A stretch of DNA of 64,000 bases from Sediminibacterium soli (lineage in GTDB: Bacteria; Bacteroidota; Bacteroidia; Chitinophagales; Chitinophagaceae), in assembly GCF_009939225.1 (NCBI RefSeq), contig NZ_JAACJR010000003.1:1-64000 (forward strand). Direction: 5' to 3'. Position 1 is the first letter of the stretch, and each line of letters starts with the position of its first letter. Of this stretch, positions 36,758 through 45,104 are shown one piece after another. The position numbers and the translations under genes are program-made. The notes under the pieces are model-generated. The model worked only from the letters and a program-made list of their open reading frames with translations, did not search any database and was not told the origin of the DNA.

Positions 36758-36792
36758 TTTACCGTTACACCTGTTCACCCTGAGTATTTTTG
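36758..36792 (+). promoter_or_regulatory. Promoter of the SurA-like gene
   Basis: TATTTTTG at 36785-36792 is a perfect TAnnTTTG -7 element, 17 bp before the start codon. TTTAC at 36758-36762 is a weak -33 candidate at 22-bp spacing. Confidence 0.4.
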
Positions 36793-36808
36793 ATCGATAT
36801 TGAAGTTT

Positions 36809-38221
36809 ATGAATAAGTCAATTTTCCTGATTGCAATAGGTATCCTGGCGGGTGGCATCGCTTCTGCCCAGACAAAAAAAGTGGTGGCAGATAAGATCGT
36901 TGGACAGGTGGGCGACAAAATCATCCTGCGGTCCGATATCGCCAATGCACTGGCCGATTTGCGACGCCAGACACGCGGCCAGGAAAACGTGGTGCTTCCT
37001 TCGGAATGCGAGATACTGGAGAGCCAGCTCATCCGCAAAGCACTGGTGCTGCAGGCGCAGAAAGATTCCATCCAGATAAGTGAAGACGAGATCGAAGGCA
37101 TTCTCGATAACCGCATACGCCAGTTCATCATGAGCTACGGCTCAAAAGAAGTGCTGGAAGAAATTGCCGGTAAAACCGTTTACCAGATCAAGGAAGACAG
37201 CAAGGAAGGCATACGCGAAGGAGAATTGTCCAAGGAAATGCAGAAAAAGATCGTGGACGGTATCAAGATCACGCCAAGCGAAGTGAAAGCGTACTACGCA
37301 AAGATCCCGAAAGACAGTCTGCCATACTATGAAAGCGAGATAGAAGTAAGCCAGCTGGTGGTATATCCCAAAGCCAACAAGGATGTGGAGGAATATGTGT
37401 CCAAACAACTGTACGATTACAAACGCCAGGTGGAAAACGGCGGCGGCAGCAAACGTTTTGACCAGCTCGCAAAATCCTACAGCGAAGACCCTGCGGTGAA
37501 AGAGAACGGTGGACAATACACGCTGAACAGAAACGACAAAAATTCCTGGGATCCCACTTTTCTTTCTGCGGCTTTCAAGCTGAAGGATGGACAGGTATCT
37601 CCCGTGATCAAATCCAAATTCGGCCTGCATATCCTGCTGATGGTGGCGCGGTCCGGCGACGAAGCGATCGTAAAACACATACTTCGCATTCCGCCCGTAA
37701 CCGATGATGAGATAAAGGAAGCGAAAGCGCATCTCGACTCCATCCGCAGACAGGTGGTGGCGGGTACCATGACTTTTGGCGCGGCCGTAACCAAATACAG
37801 CGATGACGAAGGCACCAAGTATGCAGCCGGTGCACTCTCCGGCCGCGATGCGGCGGGCAACCCCACCAATTTTCTTACCATCGATCAGCTCGATAAAGAC
37901 CTGACCGTGCTGTTGCCCACCCTGAAACCCGGTGAGTACTCACAGCCCCAGGTATATGTCGACGAAAGAAACCGCAAAATGGTCAGGATCGTGTACCTGA
38001 AAAACAGGACCAACCCCCACCGCGAAAACCTCAACGAAGACTATAACCGCATTGCACAGCGTGCACTGGAGGAAAAAAAGAGTTCCGTACTGGAAAAATG
38101 GTTCAAAGACCATATACCCACCTATTTTATTTCTATCGACAAGGACTTTGGCGGATGCAAGGGTCTTAATGAATGGCGCCTTGCCGCAGCCCGCGCGCAA
38201 CAGGCCAGGGGAATTAAGTAA
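36809..38221 (+). CDS. Periplasmic peptidylprolyl isomerase/chaperone, SurA-like
   Basis: About 470 residues with a signal peptide (MNKSIFLIAIGILAGGIASAQ; start ATG 36809). An N-terminal SurA-like helical domain (KIVGQVGDKIILRSDIANALADL) is followed by two parvulin/rotamase domains: the first about residues 170-280 (EIEVSQLVVYP...GGQYTLNRND...PVIKSKFGLHILLM), the second about 290-400 (VKHILRIPPVTDDEIKEAKA). It helps outer-membrane proteins fold. It is 153 bp after infB and has its own promoter-like box. An inverted-repeat cluster follows. Confidence 0.88.
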   Translation: MNKSIFLIAIGILAGGIASAQTKKVVADKIVGQVGDKIILRSDIANALADLRRQTRGQENVVLPSECEILESQLIRKALVLQAQKDSIQISEDEIEGILDNRIRQFIMSYGSKEVLEEIAGKTVYQIKEDSKEGIREGELSKEMQKKIVDGIKITPSEVKAYYAKIPKDSLPYYESEIEVSQLVVYPKANKDVEEYVSKQLYDYKRQVENGGGSKRFDQLAKSYSEDPAVKENGGQYTLNRNDKNSWDPTFLSAAFKLKDGQVSPVIKSKFGLHILLMVARSGDEAIVKHILRIPPVTDDEIKEAKAHLDSIRRQVVAGTMTFGAAVTKYSDDEGTKYAAGALSGRDAAGNPTNFLTIDQLDKDLTVLLPTLKPGEYSQPQVYVDERNRKMVRIVYLKNRTNPHRENLNEDYNRIAQRALEEKKSSVLEKWFKDHIPTYFISIDKDFGGCKGLNEWRLAAARAQQARGIK

Positions 38222-38235
38222 AGGCGATGGCTGAG

Positions 38236-38399
38236 AATGGCTGTATGGTTAAATGGCTATATCGGATTACCTCTCTGCGAAACTCCCCTGACTCCGCGTC
38301 TCTGCGGTAAAAAAACGTTCCGGAAAACTTTCACCGCAGAAACGCAGAAGGAGCAGAGATGCGCAGCGCCAGTGATAACCATTAAACCATACAGCCATT
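38236..38399. repeat. Nested inverted repeat with CTCTGCG core (copy 2)
   Basis: Outer arms of 25 bases (38236-38260 and 38375-38399) are inverted copies with two mismatches and consist of ATGGCTGTATGGTTAAATGG-like words. Inside lies the CTCTCTGCGAAACTC...CGTCTCTGCGG...CCGCAGAAACGCAGAAGG unit (38271-38366), shared with 19361 and 55000. The whole forms a long cruciform or RNA hairpin between the isomerase gene and the MarR promoter. Confidence 0.8.
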
Positions 38400-38496
38400 T
38401 AACCAGGCAACTCCCACACCTGTCCCTAATTTCCCAAACTCCCATTCCCCTATCAAATAACTGAAAATCAATATATTGGAAAAACGGAAAAAATAA

Positions 38497-38528
38497 TTTT
38501 GCAAATTGAATGTATGTACATATATTTG
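38497..38528 (+). promoter_or_regulatory. marR promoter with overlapping operator
   Basis: TTTTG (38497-38501), a 19-base spacer, then TATATTTG (38521-38528): both consensus Bacteroidetes elements at ideal spacing. Between and touching the -7 box is ATGTATGTACAT (38510-38521), which differs by one base from the ATGTATATACAT core of the palindrome before the pirin operon (39010-39021). This makes it the likely autoregulatory operator. Predicted initiation falls at or next to the GTG codon at 38533. Confidence 0.65.
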
Positions 38529-38532
38529 TGTT

Positions 38533-38991
38533 GTGAAATTAGAACAGGCGATACAAAGCCATAAATTCAAGAGTGAAGTGCATAAAGCGGGACTGAATAT
38601 CCTGTACACAGCCTGGTGGCTGAAAACAGTGATGAGCAAGGAACTGAAGGAGTTTGGGCTGACCCATGAACAATACAATGTGCTGCGCATACTGAAAGGG
38701 AAGCATCCCGAGCAGATGTGCGTGCGCGATATTGCCTGCAGGATGATCGAAAAGAACTCCAATGTTCCCCGTATCATCGACAGGCTGGAACTGAAGAAAC
38801 TGGTGAAGCGCGCAACATCGGCGCAGGACAAACGGGAGACCGTGATCAGCCTTACACAGGGCGGTATCACCATACTGGAAGCATCTACCCATGCGGTTAA
38901 CCGCGTAACCGATGCCAACCTTACGGTAACCGAACACGACGCGCAGCAACTGAACCAGTTGCTGGAAAAGATCCGCAGTAACGAAGGATAA
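38533..38991 (+). CDS. MarR-family transcriptional regulator
   Basis: The 152-residue regulator has a dimerisation helix (KFKSEVHKAGLNILYTAWWLK), a winged HTH (LTHEQYNVLRILKG...VRDIACRMIEKNSNVPRIIDRLELKKLVKR) and the wing DKRETVISLTQGG. Start chosen at GTG 38533; the in-frame TTG at 38506 would put the operator and -7 box inside the gene. Operators before this gene and before the pirin gene 53 bp downstream suggest it represses itself and the pirin-YceI group, lifted by a ligand or oxidative signal. Confidence 0.88.
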   Translation: MKLEQAIQSHKFKSEVHKAGLNILYTAWWLKTVMSKELKEFGLTHEQYNVLRILKGKHPEQMCVRDIACRMIEKNSNVPRIIDRLELKKLVKRATSAQDKRETVISLTQGGITILEASTHAVNRVTDANLTVTEHDAQQLNQLLEKIRSNEG

Positions 38992-39006
38992 ATTTTTTTA
39001 CCTAAA

Positions 39007-39024
39007 TAGATGTATATACATCTA
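39007..39024. promoter_or_regulatory. 18-bp perfect palindromic operator before the pirin operon
   Basis: TAGATGTATATACATCTA is a perfect palindrome in the 52-bp gap between marR and the first pirin gene. Its ATGTATATACAT core matches the site in the marR promoter at 11 of 12 bases. It is followed by an A-rich stretch and AGGAGC before the ATG at 39044. Confidence 0.7.
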
Positions 39025-39043
39025 AATAAAAAAAGGAGCTTAT

Positions 39044-39760
39044 ATGAAAACCATCTTACACAAAGCAGCCACCCGCGGGCATGCCAATCATGGCTGGCTG
39101 AACAGTTACCATACATTCAGTTTTGCCGGCTACCACGATCCCGAACGCATGCATTTTGGTGCACTCAGGGTATTGAACGATGACACCGTGGCAAAAGGAA
39201 TGGGTTTCGGCAAACACCCGCACGATAATATGGAGATCGTTTCCATACCCTTGTCGGGAGACCTTCACCACAACGACAGCACCGGCAGGGATAAGATCAT
39301 CCGCCAGGGCGATGTTCAGATCATGAGCGCCGGCAGCGGTATTGCACACAGCGAAATGAATGCAAACAGCGACAGGGACGTGAAGTTTCTGCAGGTATGG
39401 GTGTTTCCCAAAGAGAAAAACATAGCTCCCCGCTACGAACAGAAATCTTTTGCACACGAAGACCGCAAAAACAGCATAGCTACCGTGGTGGCTCCCGACG
39501 ACGACAGCGCCGTATGGATCAACCAGGATGCCTGGTTCTCTCTTGCTGATCTTTCTGCCGGCAATGAGATCGGATACACCCTGCACAAAAACGGCAACGG
39601 CATATATGTATTCGTGCTGGAAGGCGATGTTACGGTGAACGGGCAGGCGCTGAACAAACGCGATGGTCTTGGCATAACCGGTGCGGATACCATCAGCATC
39701 AAGGCAGACAGTGAGGCACAATTATTATTCATTGATGTACCCATGACAATAGGAGGTTGA
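39044..39760 (+). CDS. Pirin family protein (YhaK/YhhW-like)
   Basis: The 238-residue bicupin of the pirin family carries the N-terminal motif WLNSYHTFSFAGYHDPERMHFGALRVLNDD, metal ligands in GFGKHPHDNMEIV and the later HSEMN, and a shorter second cupin. Pirins bind iron; some homologues have quercetinase activity. It overlaps nothing and is 3 bp from the next pirin gene, so the pair is one transcript, probably controlled by the MarR regulator at 38533. Confidence 0.88.
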   Translation: MKTILHKAATRGHANHGWLNSYHTFSFAGYHDPERMHFGALRVLNDDTVAKGMGFGKHPHDNMEIVSIPLSGDLHHNDSTGRDKIIRQGDVQIMSAGSGIAHSEMNANSDRDVKFLQVWVFPKEKNIAPRYEQKSFAHEDRKNSIATVVAPDDDSAVWINQDAWFSLADLSAGNEIGYTLHKNGNGIYVFVLEGDVTVNGQALNKRDGLGITGADTISIKADSEAQLLFIDVPMTIGG

Positions 39761-39762
39761 TC

Positions 39763-40635
39763 ATGAAAACGAACAGAACCATCAGAAGCATTTTATATGC
39801 CCAGCCAATGGATATGGGCGGCCTGGCCATCAGGCAGCCGTTTCCATCGCATAAAGCGGAGCAGATCGATCCGTTCCTGCTGCTGCACCATGCAGACAGC
39901 CGGGTTCCGGAACATACGGATGTAAAACATGCCGGTGTGGGTCCGCATCCGCATCGCGGGTTCTCCCCGGTGAGCTTTATTTTCAAAGGCGGCGTGCACC
40001 ACCGCGACAGTCGCGGTAACGACAACATCGTTTACGCCGGCGGCACCCAGTGGATGAATGCAGGTATGGGCGTGATACACAGCGAACGGCCCCCTGAAAA
40101 CATACAGGAAACCGGTGGCCGGCAGGAGCTGATCCAGCTTTGGGTGAATTCGCCCGCAAGCCATAAAATGGATATACCCGATTACCAGCCGCTGACCGCC
40201 GCTGAAACCCCGGTAATCGTTTCCGGAGACGGACTGGCAACGGTGCAGGTCATCGCCGGGGAACTGAACGGGGTAAAAGGCGCCATCAGGTCTTTGTCAC
40301 CTGTGAACACGTTTACCGCGGAACTGAAAAAAGGAGCCCAATACCGTTTCCCTGTTCCGGTATCGCATAACGCATTTATCTATTTACTCGACGGAAAGCT
40401 TGCCGTAACCGGCGAGGGTGAAGTGGAGGGCCACTATGCCGCGATATTCAATAACGACGGCGAAGGATTTGAGGTAACCGCGCTGGAAGATACACGGCTC
40501 TTTATCGGTACCGGCGAACCACTGAATGAACCCGTTGCATCGCATGGCCCGTTTGTGATGAACAACCAGACCCAGCTGATGGAGGCATTCCGCGACTACC
40601 AGATGGGAAAGATGGGGGTACTGATAGAGGAATAG
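39763..40635 (+). CDS. Pirin family protein (second paralogue)
   Basis: The 290-residue pirin starts at ATG 39763, placed by the AGGAGG ribosome site at 39751 overlapping the previous stop; the in-frame TTG 39757 is unlikely. N-terminal cupin motifs are GVGPHPHRGFSPVSFI (His ligands), 'GMGVIHSERP' (ligands His and Glu) and a C-terminal pirin domain (PVSHNAFIYLLDG). It probably forms an iron-binding quercetin-dioxygenase-like or redox-sensing protein together with the first pirin. Confidence 0.88.
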   Translation: MKTNRTIRSILYAQPMDMGGLAIRQPFPSHKAEQIDPFLLLHHADSRVPEHTDVKHAGVGPHPHRGFSPVSFIFKGGVHHRDSRGNDNIVYAGGTQWMNAGMGVIHSERPPENIQETGGRQELIQLWVNSPASHKMDIPDYQPLTAAETPVIVSGDGLATVQVIAGELNGVKGAIRSLSPVNTFTAELKKGAQYRFPVPVSHNAFIYLLDGKLAVTGEGEVEGHYAAIFNNDGEGFEVTALEDTRLFIGTGEPLNEPVASHGPFVMNNQTQLMEAFRDYQMGKMGVLIEE

Positions 40636-40717
40636 GAAGAAAATCGATCAATGGGCAATGGTCGATCGCCAATTGAACCAATCACTCAAATACATAAACA
40701 ATCTAATACTTATCAAC

Positions 40718-41245
40718 ATGTCAACTTACAAAATCGATGCAGCACACAGCGAAATCACGTTTAAAGTGAAACACCTGATGATCACCAATGTAACCGGTAG
40801 CTTTACCAGGTTCGACGCCACCATGGAAGCCGATGCCGCTGATTTCAGCGACGCCAAGATCTCGTTCGAAGCGGATGTGGACAGCGTGACCACCAATAAC
40901 GAACAGCGCGACGGTCACCTGAAAAGCGAGGATTTCTTTGCGGCTGAAACATACCCGAAACTGAGTTTTGTCTCCAAAAGCCTTACAAAGAAAAGCGACG
41001 ACCAGTACCAGCTTACCGGCGACCTGACGATACGCGATGTAACCAAAACCATTGACCTGGCTGTGGAATACGGCGGCACCATGACCGACCCCTGGGGACA
41101 GGTAAAAGCCGGTTTTGAGATCAGCGGAAAGATCAACCGCAAAGAATTCGGCCTCGGCTGGGGCGCTGTTACCGAAGCCGGCGGCGTAGTGGTAAGCGAC
41201 GAAGTAAAACTGCACCTGGCCGTGCAAATGGTAAAACAGGGGTAA
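40718..41245 (+). CDS. YceI-family protein
   Basis: The 175-residue lipocalin-like YceI protein has KIDAAHSEITFKVKHLMITNVTGSF, DAKISFEADVDSVTTNN, and the late GLGWGAV segment. No signal peptide is seen from ATG 40718; the longer in-frame start at 40658 adds a non-homologous tail. YceI proteins bind long isoprenoid lipids, and cytosolic versions are common beside pirins and MarR regulators. It follows the second pirin by 82 bp. Confidence 0.9.
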   Translation: MSTYKIDAAHSEITFKVKHLMITNVTGSFTRFDATMEADAADFSDAKISFEADVDSVTTNNEQRDGHLKSEDFFAAETYPKLSFVSKSLTKKSDDQYQLTGDLTIRDVTKTIDLAVEYGGTMTDPWGQVKAGFEISGKINRKEFGLGWGAVTEAGGVVVSDEVKLHLAVQMVKQG

Positions 41246-41360
41246 CTTTGTGAATTCGTGAGTTGTTATCGTGAGATATTATCGTGAGTTGACGTGAGTT
41301 AAAAACCTCATTCTCTTCCTCACGCCAACTCACGGTGACTCATGTCTGACGTCTCACGAT
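41246..41360. repeat. Word-like inverted repeat (GTGAGTT/CTCACG)
   Basis: The left part has repeated GTGAGTT/CGTGAG words (GAATTCGTGAGTTGTTATCGTGAG), and the right part has their inverses (CTCACGCCAACTCACGG...GTCTCACGATTC). A long imperfect hairpin thus separates the YceI gene from the FMN reductase gene. Confidence 0.75.
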
Positions 41361-41376
41361 TCCCAAAATATCGACA

Positions 41377-41940
41377 ATGCAAATAGAAATCATCTCCGGC
41401 AGTCCCAGAAAAGACAGTACCTCTCACCGGGTGGCTCTGTTCCTGCAGCGGTACCTGGCCGAACATACCAACCATTCTGTGGGGATCATTGATGTGCGTA
41501 CCTGCAACCTGCCCCTGCTGCAGCAGGTATTTCAGAGCGTGGAAAAAACACCGGAGGAATTCAGGCCGCTGGCGGAGCGGGTATTTGGCGCAGAGGCTTT
41601 TATACTGGTAACGCCCGAATACAACGGCAGCTATTCCCCGGCCATGCAGAACCTGCTGGATCATTTTCCCAAACAGGTGCATAAACCATTTGGCATTGTT
41701 ACCGCTTCGGCGGGCATGATGGGCGGTATGCGGGCCAGCCAGCAGATGCTGCTGCTGATACCGGCACTGTTCGGTGTTGCATCGCCCTATATGCTGATTG
41801 TGCCGCAGGTAACCGCCAAATTCGATGAAACGGGAAATTTAACAGATGCCGGCTTCGAAAAACCTGTGCAAACGTTTGTCAGCGAGTTTTTATGGCTGGC
41901 CGAGGCCCTCAGGCCGCAGCTGGCGGATTCTTATAATTAA
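41377..41940 (+). CDS. NADPH-dependent FMN reductase
   Basis: The 187-residue flavodoxin-like protein has the FMN-binding loop SGSPRKDSTSHRVA at the N-terminus and FILVTPEYNGSYSPAMQNLLDHFP in the middle, the typical pattern of the NADPH-dependent FMN reductase/chromate-quinone reductase family. It could supply reduced flavin or detoxify quinones, in keeping with pirin and MarR nearby. It precedes purF after a terminator-like hairpin. Confidence 0.88.
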   Translation: MQIEIISGSPRKDSTSHRVALFLQRYLAEHTNHSVGIIDVRTCNLPLLQQVFQSVEKTPEEFRPLAERVFGAEAFILVTPEYNGSYSPAMQNLLDHFPKQVHKPFGIVTASAGMMGGMRASQQMLLLIPALFGVASPYMLIVPQVTAKFDETGNLTDAGFEKPVQTFVSEFLWLAEALRPQLADSYN

Positions 41941-41950
41941 CGAATAAAAA

Positions 41951-41984
41951 AAGTGGCGGAGTTGTACCTTCGCCACTTCTTTTT
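41951..41984 (+). terminator. Hairpin with T-run before purF
   Basis: AAGTGGCG (41951-41958) pairs with CGCCACTT (41971-41978), followed by CTTTTT ending ten bases before the purF start codon. The hairpin also spans TACCTTCG (41965-41972), a -7-like element. It ends the FMN reductase transcript, or acts as a purF leader attenuator if transcription starts further upstream. Confidence 0.65.
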
Positions 41985-41993
41985 GAAACCATC

Positions 41994-43841
41994 ATGAGCG
42001 ACGAAATCAAACATGAATGTGGCCTGGCCTACATTCGATTGAGAAAGCCTTTTTCCTATTATCTCCAGCAATACGGAACGGTGATGTACGGCCTTAACAA
42101 GCTGTACCTCCTGATGGAAAAACAGCATAACCGCGGTCAGGACGGCGCCGGCATTGCCACCGTAAAGATCAATACCGAGCCGGGCAACCCCTTTCTTCAC
42201 CGCATGCGCAGCAACGCGCCCCAGCCCATAGCCGATATTTTCTTCCGGATAGGCCAGGAAATAACTGAACTCGAAAAATACCAGCCGGATATCAAACAGC
42301 ACCCCGGTCTGATGAAGGGCCATGTGGATGTGCTTGGCGAACTGCTGCTGGGTCATTTACGGTATGGCACACAGGGCAAGAACAATGTGGAGTTCTGTCA
42401 CCCCTTTATCAAACGCGACCTGATGCCGGGTAAGAACCTGGCCCTGGCGGGGAACTTTAACCTGGTGAATACCGATGAGCTCTTCGACCTGATCAATATG
42501 AGCCCGGGCGATTTCCAGAAACAAAGCGATCTGGCCGCGATGATGGAAGTGATCCATCATTTCCTGGGTAAGGAAGACGACAGAAGTCCGAATGCGGCCG
42601 ATGTTTTTGCCGTACTGAAAAAAGCCACACCGCTGTTCGACGGCGGTTACACCATTGGCGGTTTACTGGGTAACGGCTACAGTTTTGTGATGCGCGATGC
42701 ACATGGTATCCGTCCCGCCTATTATTACATTAACGATGAAGTGATCGTGGCCGCCAGCGAGCGTGCCGCCATCCGCACCACCTTCAATGTTGGCGAAAAT
42801 GAAGTGCTGGAGCTGATGCCGGGTATGGCCCTTATTGTAGACGATAAAGGCAACTACACCCGGCAGCAGGTGCTGGAACCCAAAGAAAGAAGGGCCTGCA
42901 GTTTTGAACGCATTTATTTTTCACGCGGCAGCGACGAAAAAATATACCGCGAACGCATTGCGCTGGGGCACCACCTCAGCAAGACCGTTCTCGAAACCAT
43001 TAACTACGATCTCAGGAACACCATATTCTCGTATATACCCAACACGGCGGAAGTGGCTTTTTTTGGCCTGGTGAAAGGCATGGAGGAATACCTCAACAAG
43101 ATAAAGGTAGAGCGCATACTGAGCTGGGGCAACGATTTCAACGCGGAGAAACTGGAAGAAATGGTGAACCGGAAGATCCGCCAGGAAAAGATCGCCATCA
43201 AAGACGTAAAACTCCGCACGTTCATTACCGAGGATGCCAACCGTAATGAAATGGTGCAACACGTATACGATGTCACTTACGGAACTGTACGACGGAACGA
43301 AGATACACTGGTGGTGATCGATGACAGCATTGTTCGCGGCACCACGCTGAAAGAAAGCATCGTTCGCATGCTTGCGCGGCTGAGACCGAAAAGGATCATC
43401 ATTGTTTCTTCCGCTCCGCAGATACGCTATCCCGACTGCTACGGCATTGATATGAGCAAACTGGGTGATTTCATCGCCTTCCGTGCGGCCACGGAATTGC
43501 TGAAAGACCGCGGTATGGAGCATGTGATGAAAGATGCGCACGAAAAGATCAGGGAGATGCAGCGCACCAACCAGCTGCATACGGAAAACGTGGTAAGACA
43601 GATCTACAAACCGTTCACGCCCGAAGAGATCTCGGCCAAGATCGCCCAGCTGATTACACCGGCAGGACTGGATATTCCGGTTGAAGTCATTTACCAGACC
43701 ATTGAAGACCTGCACGACAGCTGTCCCACCAATACCGGCGACTGGTATTTTACCGGCAACTACCCCACCCCCGGCGGCAACCGCGTAGTCAATAAAGCTT
43801 TCCTGAACTATATGGACGGGAAGAATGTAAGAGGGTATTAG
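41994..43841 (+). CDS. purF: Amidophosphoribosyltransferase, long form
   Basis: The 615-residue enzyme catalyses the first committed step of purine synthesis (PRPP plus glutamine to phosphoribosylamine). The N-terminal glutaminase region has the catalytic Cys at residue 9 (HECGLAYIR) instead of directly after Met; EKQHNRGQDGAGI and LGHLRYGTQG are also seen. The PRTase PRPP-binding motif is VVIDDSIVRGTT near residue 445. About 110 residues longer than the E. coli enzyme (505), the extra length being spread through the N-terminal region and the C-terminal tail, as in Bacteroidetes homologues. Confidence 0.92.
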   Translation: MSDEIKHECGLAYIRLRKPFSYYLQQYGTVMYGLNKLYLLMEKQHNRGQDGAGIATVKINTEPGNPFLHRMRSNAPQPIADIFFRIGQEITELEKYQPDIKQHPGLMKGHVDVLGELLLGHLRYGTQGKNNVEFCHPFIKRDLMPGKNLALAGNFNLVNTDELFDLINMSPGDFQKQSDLAAMMEVIHHFLGKEDDRSPNAADVFAVLKKATPLFDGGYTIGGLLGNGYSFVMRDAHGIRPAYYYINDEVIVAASERAAIRTTFNVGENEVLELMPGMALIVDDKGNYTRQQVLEPKERRACSFERIYFSRGSDEKIYRERIALGHHLSKTVLETINYDLRNTIFSYIPNTAEVAFFGLVKGMEEYLNKIKVERILSWGNDFNAEKLEEMVNRKIRQEKIAIKDVKLRTFITEDANRNEMVQHVYDVTYGTVRRNEDTLVVIDDSIVRGTTLKESIVRMLARLRPKRIIIVSSAPQIRYPDCYGIDMSKLGDFIAFRAATELLKDRGMEHVMKDAHEKIREMQRTNQLHTENVVRQIYKPFTPEEISAKIAQLITPAGLDIPVEVIYQTIEDLHDSCPTNTGDWYFTGNYPTPGGNRVVNKAFLNYMDGKNVRGY

Positions 43842-43858
43842 GATTTTGGATTTTAGAA

Positions 43859-43930
43859 TGGGAAATTTTGGAATTGCTATGAACAACTTCAATTCCAAAA
43901 TTTCCCAACCCGCCTGCCGGCGAGGCAGGT
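43859..43930. terminator. Perfect 18-bp inverted repeat plus CCTGCC palindrome (copy 2)
   Basis: TGGGAAATTTTGGAATTG (43859-43876) is exactly inverted at 43890-43907, with a 13-base loop. It is followed by the 17-base CCTGCC-GGCGA-GGCAGG palindrome (43913-43929). It sits between convergent purF and the mannose-1-phosphate guanylyltransferase gene and likely stops both transcripts. Confidence 0.65.
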
Positions 43931-43936
43931 TCTCAA

Positions 43937-45019
43937 TTACAAATACCTGTCTCCCTTATTTCTTTTTACTTCTGCCACATATTCCTTGATGGATTGTTCC
44001 TTTTCTTTTTTGCAGATAAGCAGCACATCGGGTGTGTCTACAATAATGGCATCGTCGATGCCCTGGAGAAGAACGAGTTTTTCTTTGGGTGAGGAGATCA
44101 TACAGCGTGTGGCATCGATCACGATCACGTTATCGCCGGCAACGGCATTGCCCAGGTAGTCTTTTTCCAGGTTATCGTAAGCGCTGTTCCAGGTGCCCAG
44201 ATCGCTCCAGCCGAAAGAGGAAGGGATCACATACACGTTATCCGCTTTCTCCATAATGGCGATATCGATGGATACATTGGTGCAAAGCGGGTAAATGCGG
44301 TCTATCGCCTGTTTTTCTTTCGGCGTATTGAAATCTTCCTTCTCATTATCGAACAGCTCGAACATTTCGGGCTGGTAAATTTCGAATGCCTTGATCAGGG
44401 TTTTTACCTGCCATACAAATATGCCGGCATTCCACAGAAAATCGCCGCTGGAGATAAAAGTCTTGGCCAGCTCCAGGTTGGGTTTTTCCGTGAAGGTTTT
44501 TACTTTATAAATATTGTCTGCCGCGGGCAGGCTTTCGTGTTGTATATACCCGTAGCCGGTATTGGGGTGCGTGGGTTTGATGCCGAGGGTTATCAGCGCC
44601 TTGATATGGCCTACAAATTCCAGTGCCTGCAGCGTGGTATTGCGGAAATTTTCGTTATCGAGGATCATATGATCACTGGGTGCCACCACCAGCGAAGCTT
44701 CCGGATCTTTTTGCAGGAGTTTAAAAGAAATATAGGCAATGCAGGGCGCCGTGTTCTTGCGGCTGGGTTCTGCGAGTATGTTCTCTGCCGGCAGCTCGGG
44801 CAGGTGCTGCCTGGTAATGGCAACATATTCTGCGCTGGTAACCACATAAATATTTTCTGCAGGGATAAATGCGGTATACCGCTCGTAGGTCCACCTGATC
44901 AGCGATTTGCCCGTGTTGAGTATATCCAGAAACTGTTTGGGATAGCTGGTGCGGCTGCTGGGCCAGAACCGGCTTCCGATACCGCCCGCCATAATCGCTA
45001 CATAATGATGCTCGTTCAT
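43937..45019 (-). CDS. Mannose-1-phosphate guanylyltransferase
   Basis: The protein makes GDP-mannose from mannose-1-phosphate and GTP for polysaccharide and glycan synthesis. 360 residues from ATG 45019 (MNEHHYVAIMAGGIGSRFWP); the longer start at 45079 adds non-homologous residues. Visible are the nucleotidyltransferase signature AGGIGSRFWPSSR, the product-binding KPNLELAKTF, and FGWSDLGTW. It lacks the C-terminal phosphomannose isomerase domain of two-function ManC proteins. The neighbouring KpsF-type isomerase (86-bp gap, same strand) suggests a joint role in surface sugars. Confidence 0.93.
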   Translation of the reverse strand: MNEHHYVAIMAGGIGSRFWPSSRTSYPKQFLDILNTGKSLIRWTYERYTAFIPAENIYVVTSAEYVAITRQHLPELPAENILAEPSRKNTAPCIAYISFKLLQKDPEASLVVAPSDHMILDNENFRNTTLQALEFVGHIKALITLGIKPTHPNTGYGYIQHESLPAADNIYKVKTFTEKPNLELAKTFISSGDFLWNAGIFVWQVKTLIKAFEIYQPEMFELFDNEKEDFNTPKEKQAIDRIYPLCTNVSIDIAIMEKADNVYVIPSSFGWSDLGTWNSAYDNLEKDYLGNAVAGDNVIVIDATRCMISSPKEKLVLLQGIDDAIIVDTPDVLLICKKEKEQSIKEYVAEVKRNKGDRYL

Positions 45020-45104
45020 CTTTCTCGGAGTTTTTAAAAATCGTTGCTGCAATGATAGACCCAAATTCCCAATCGGCAACGGCCATCGGTCATGGATTGT
45101 TTAC

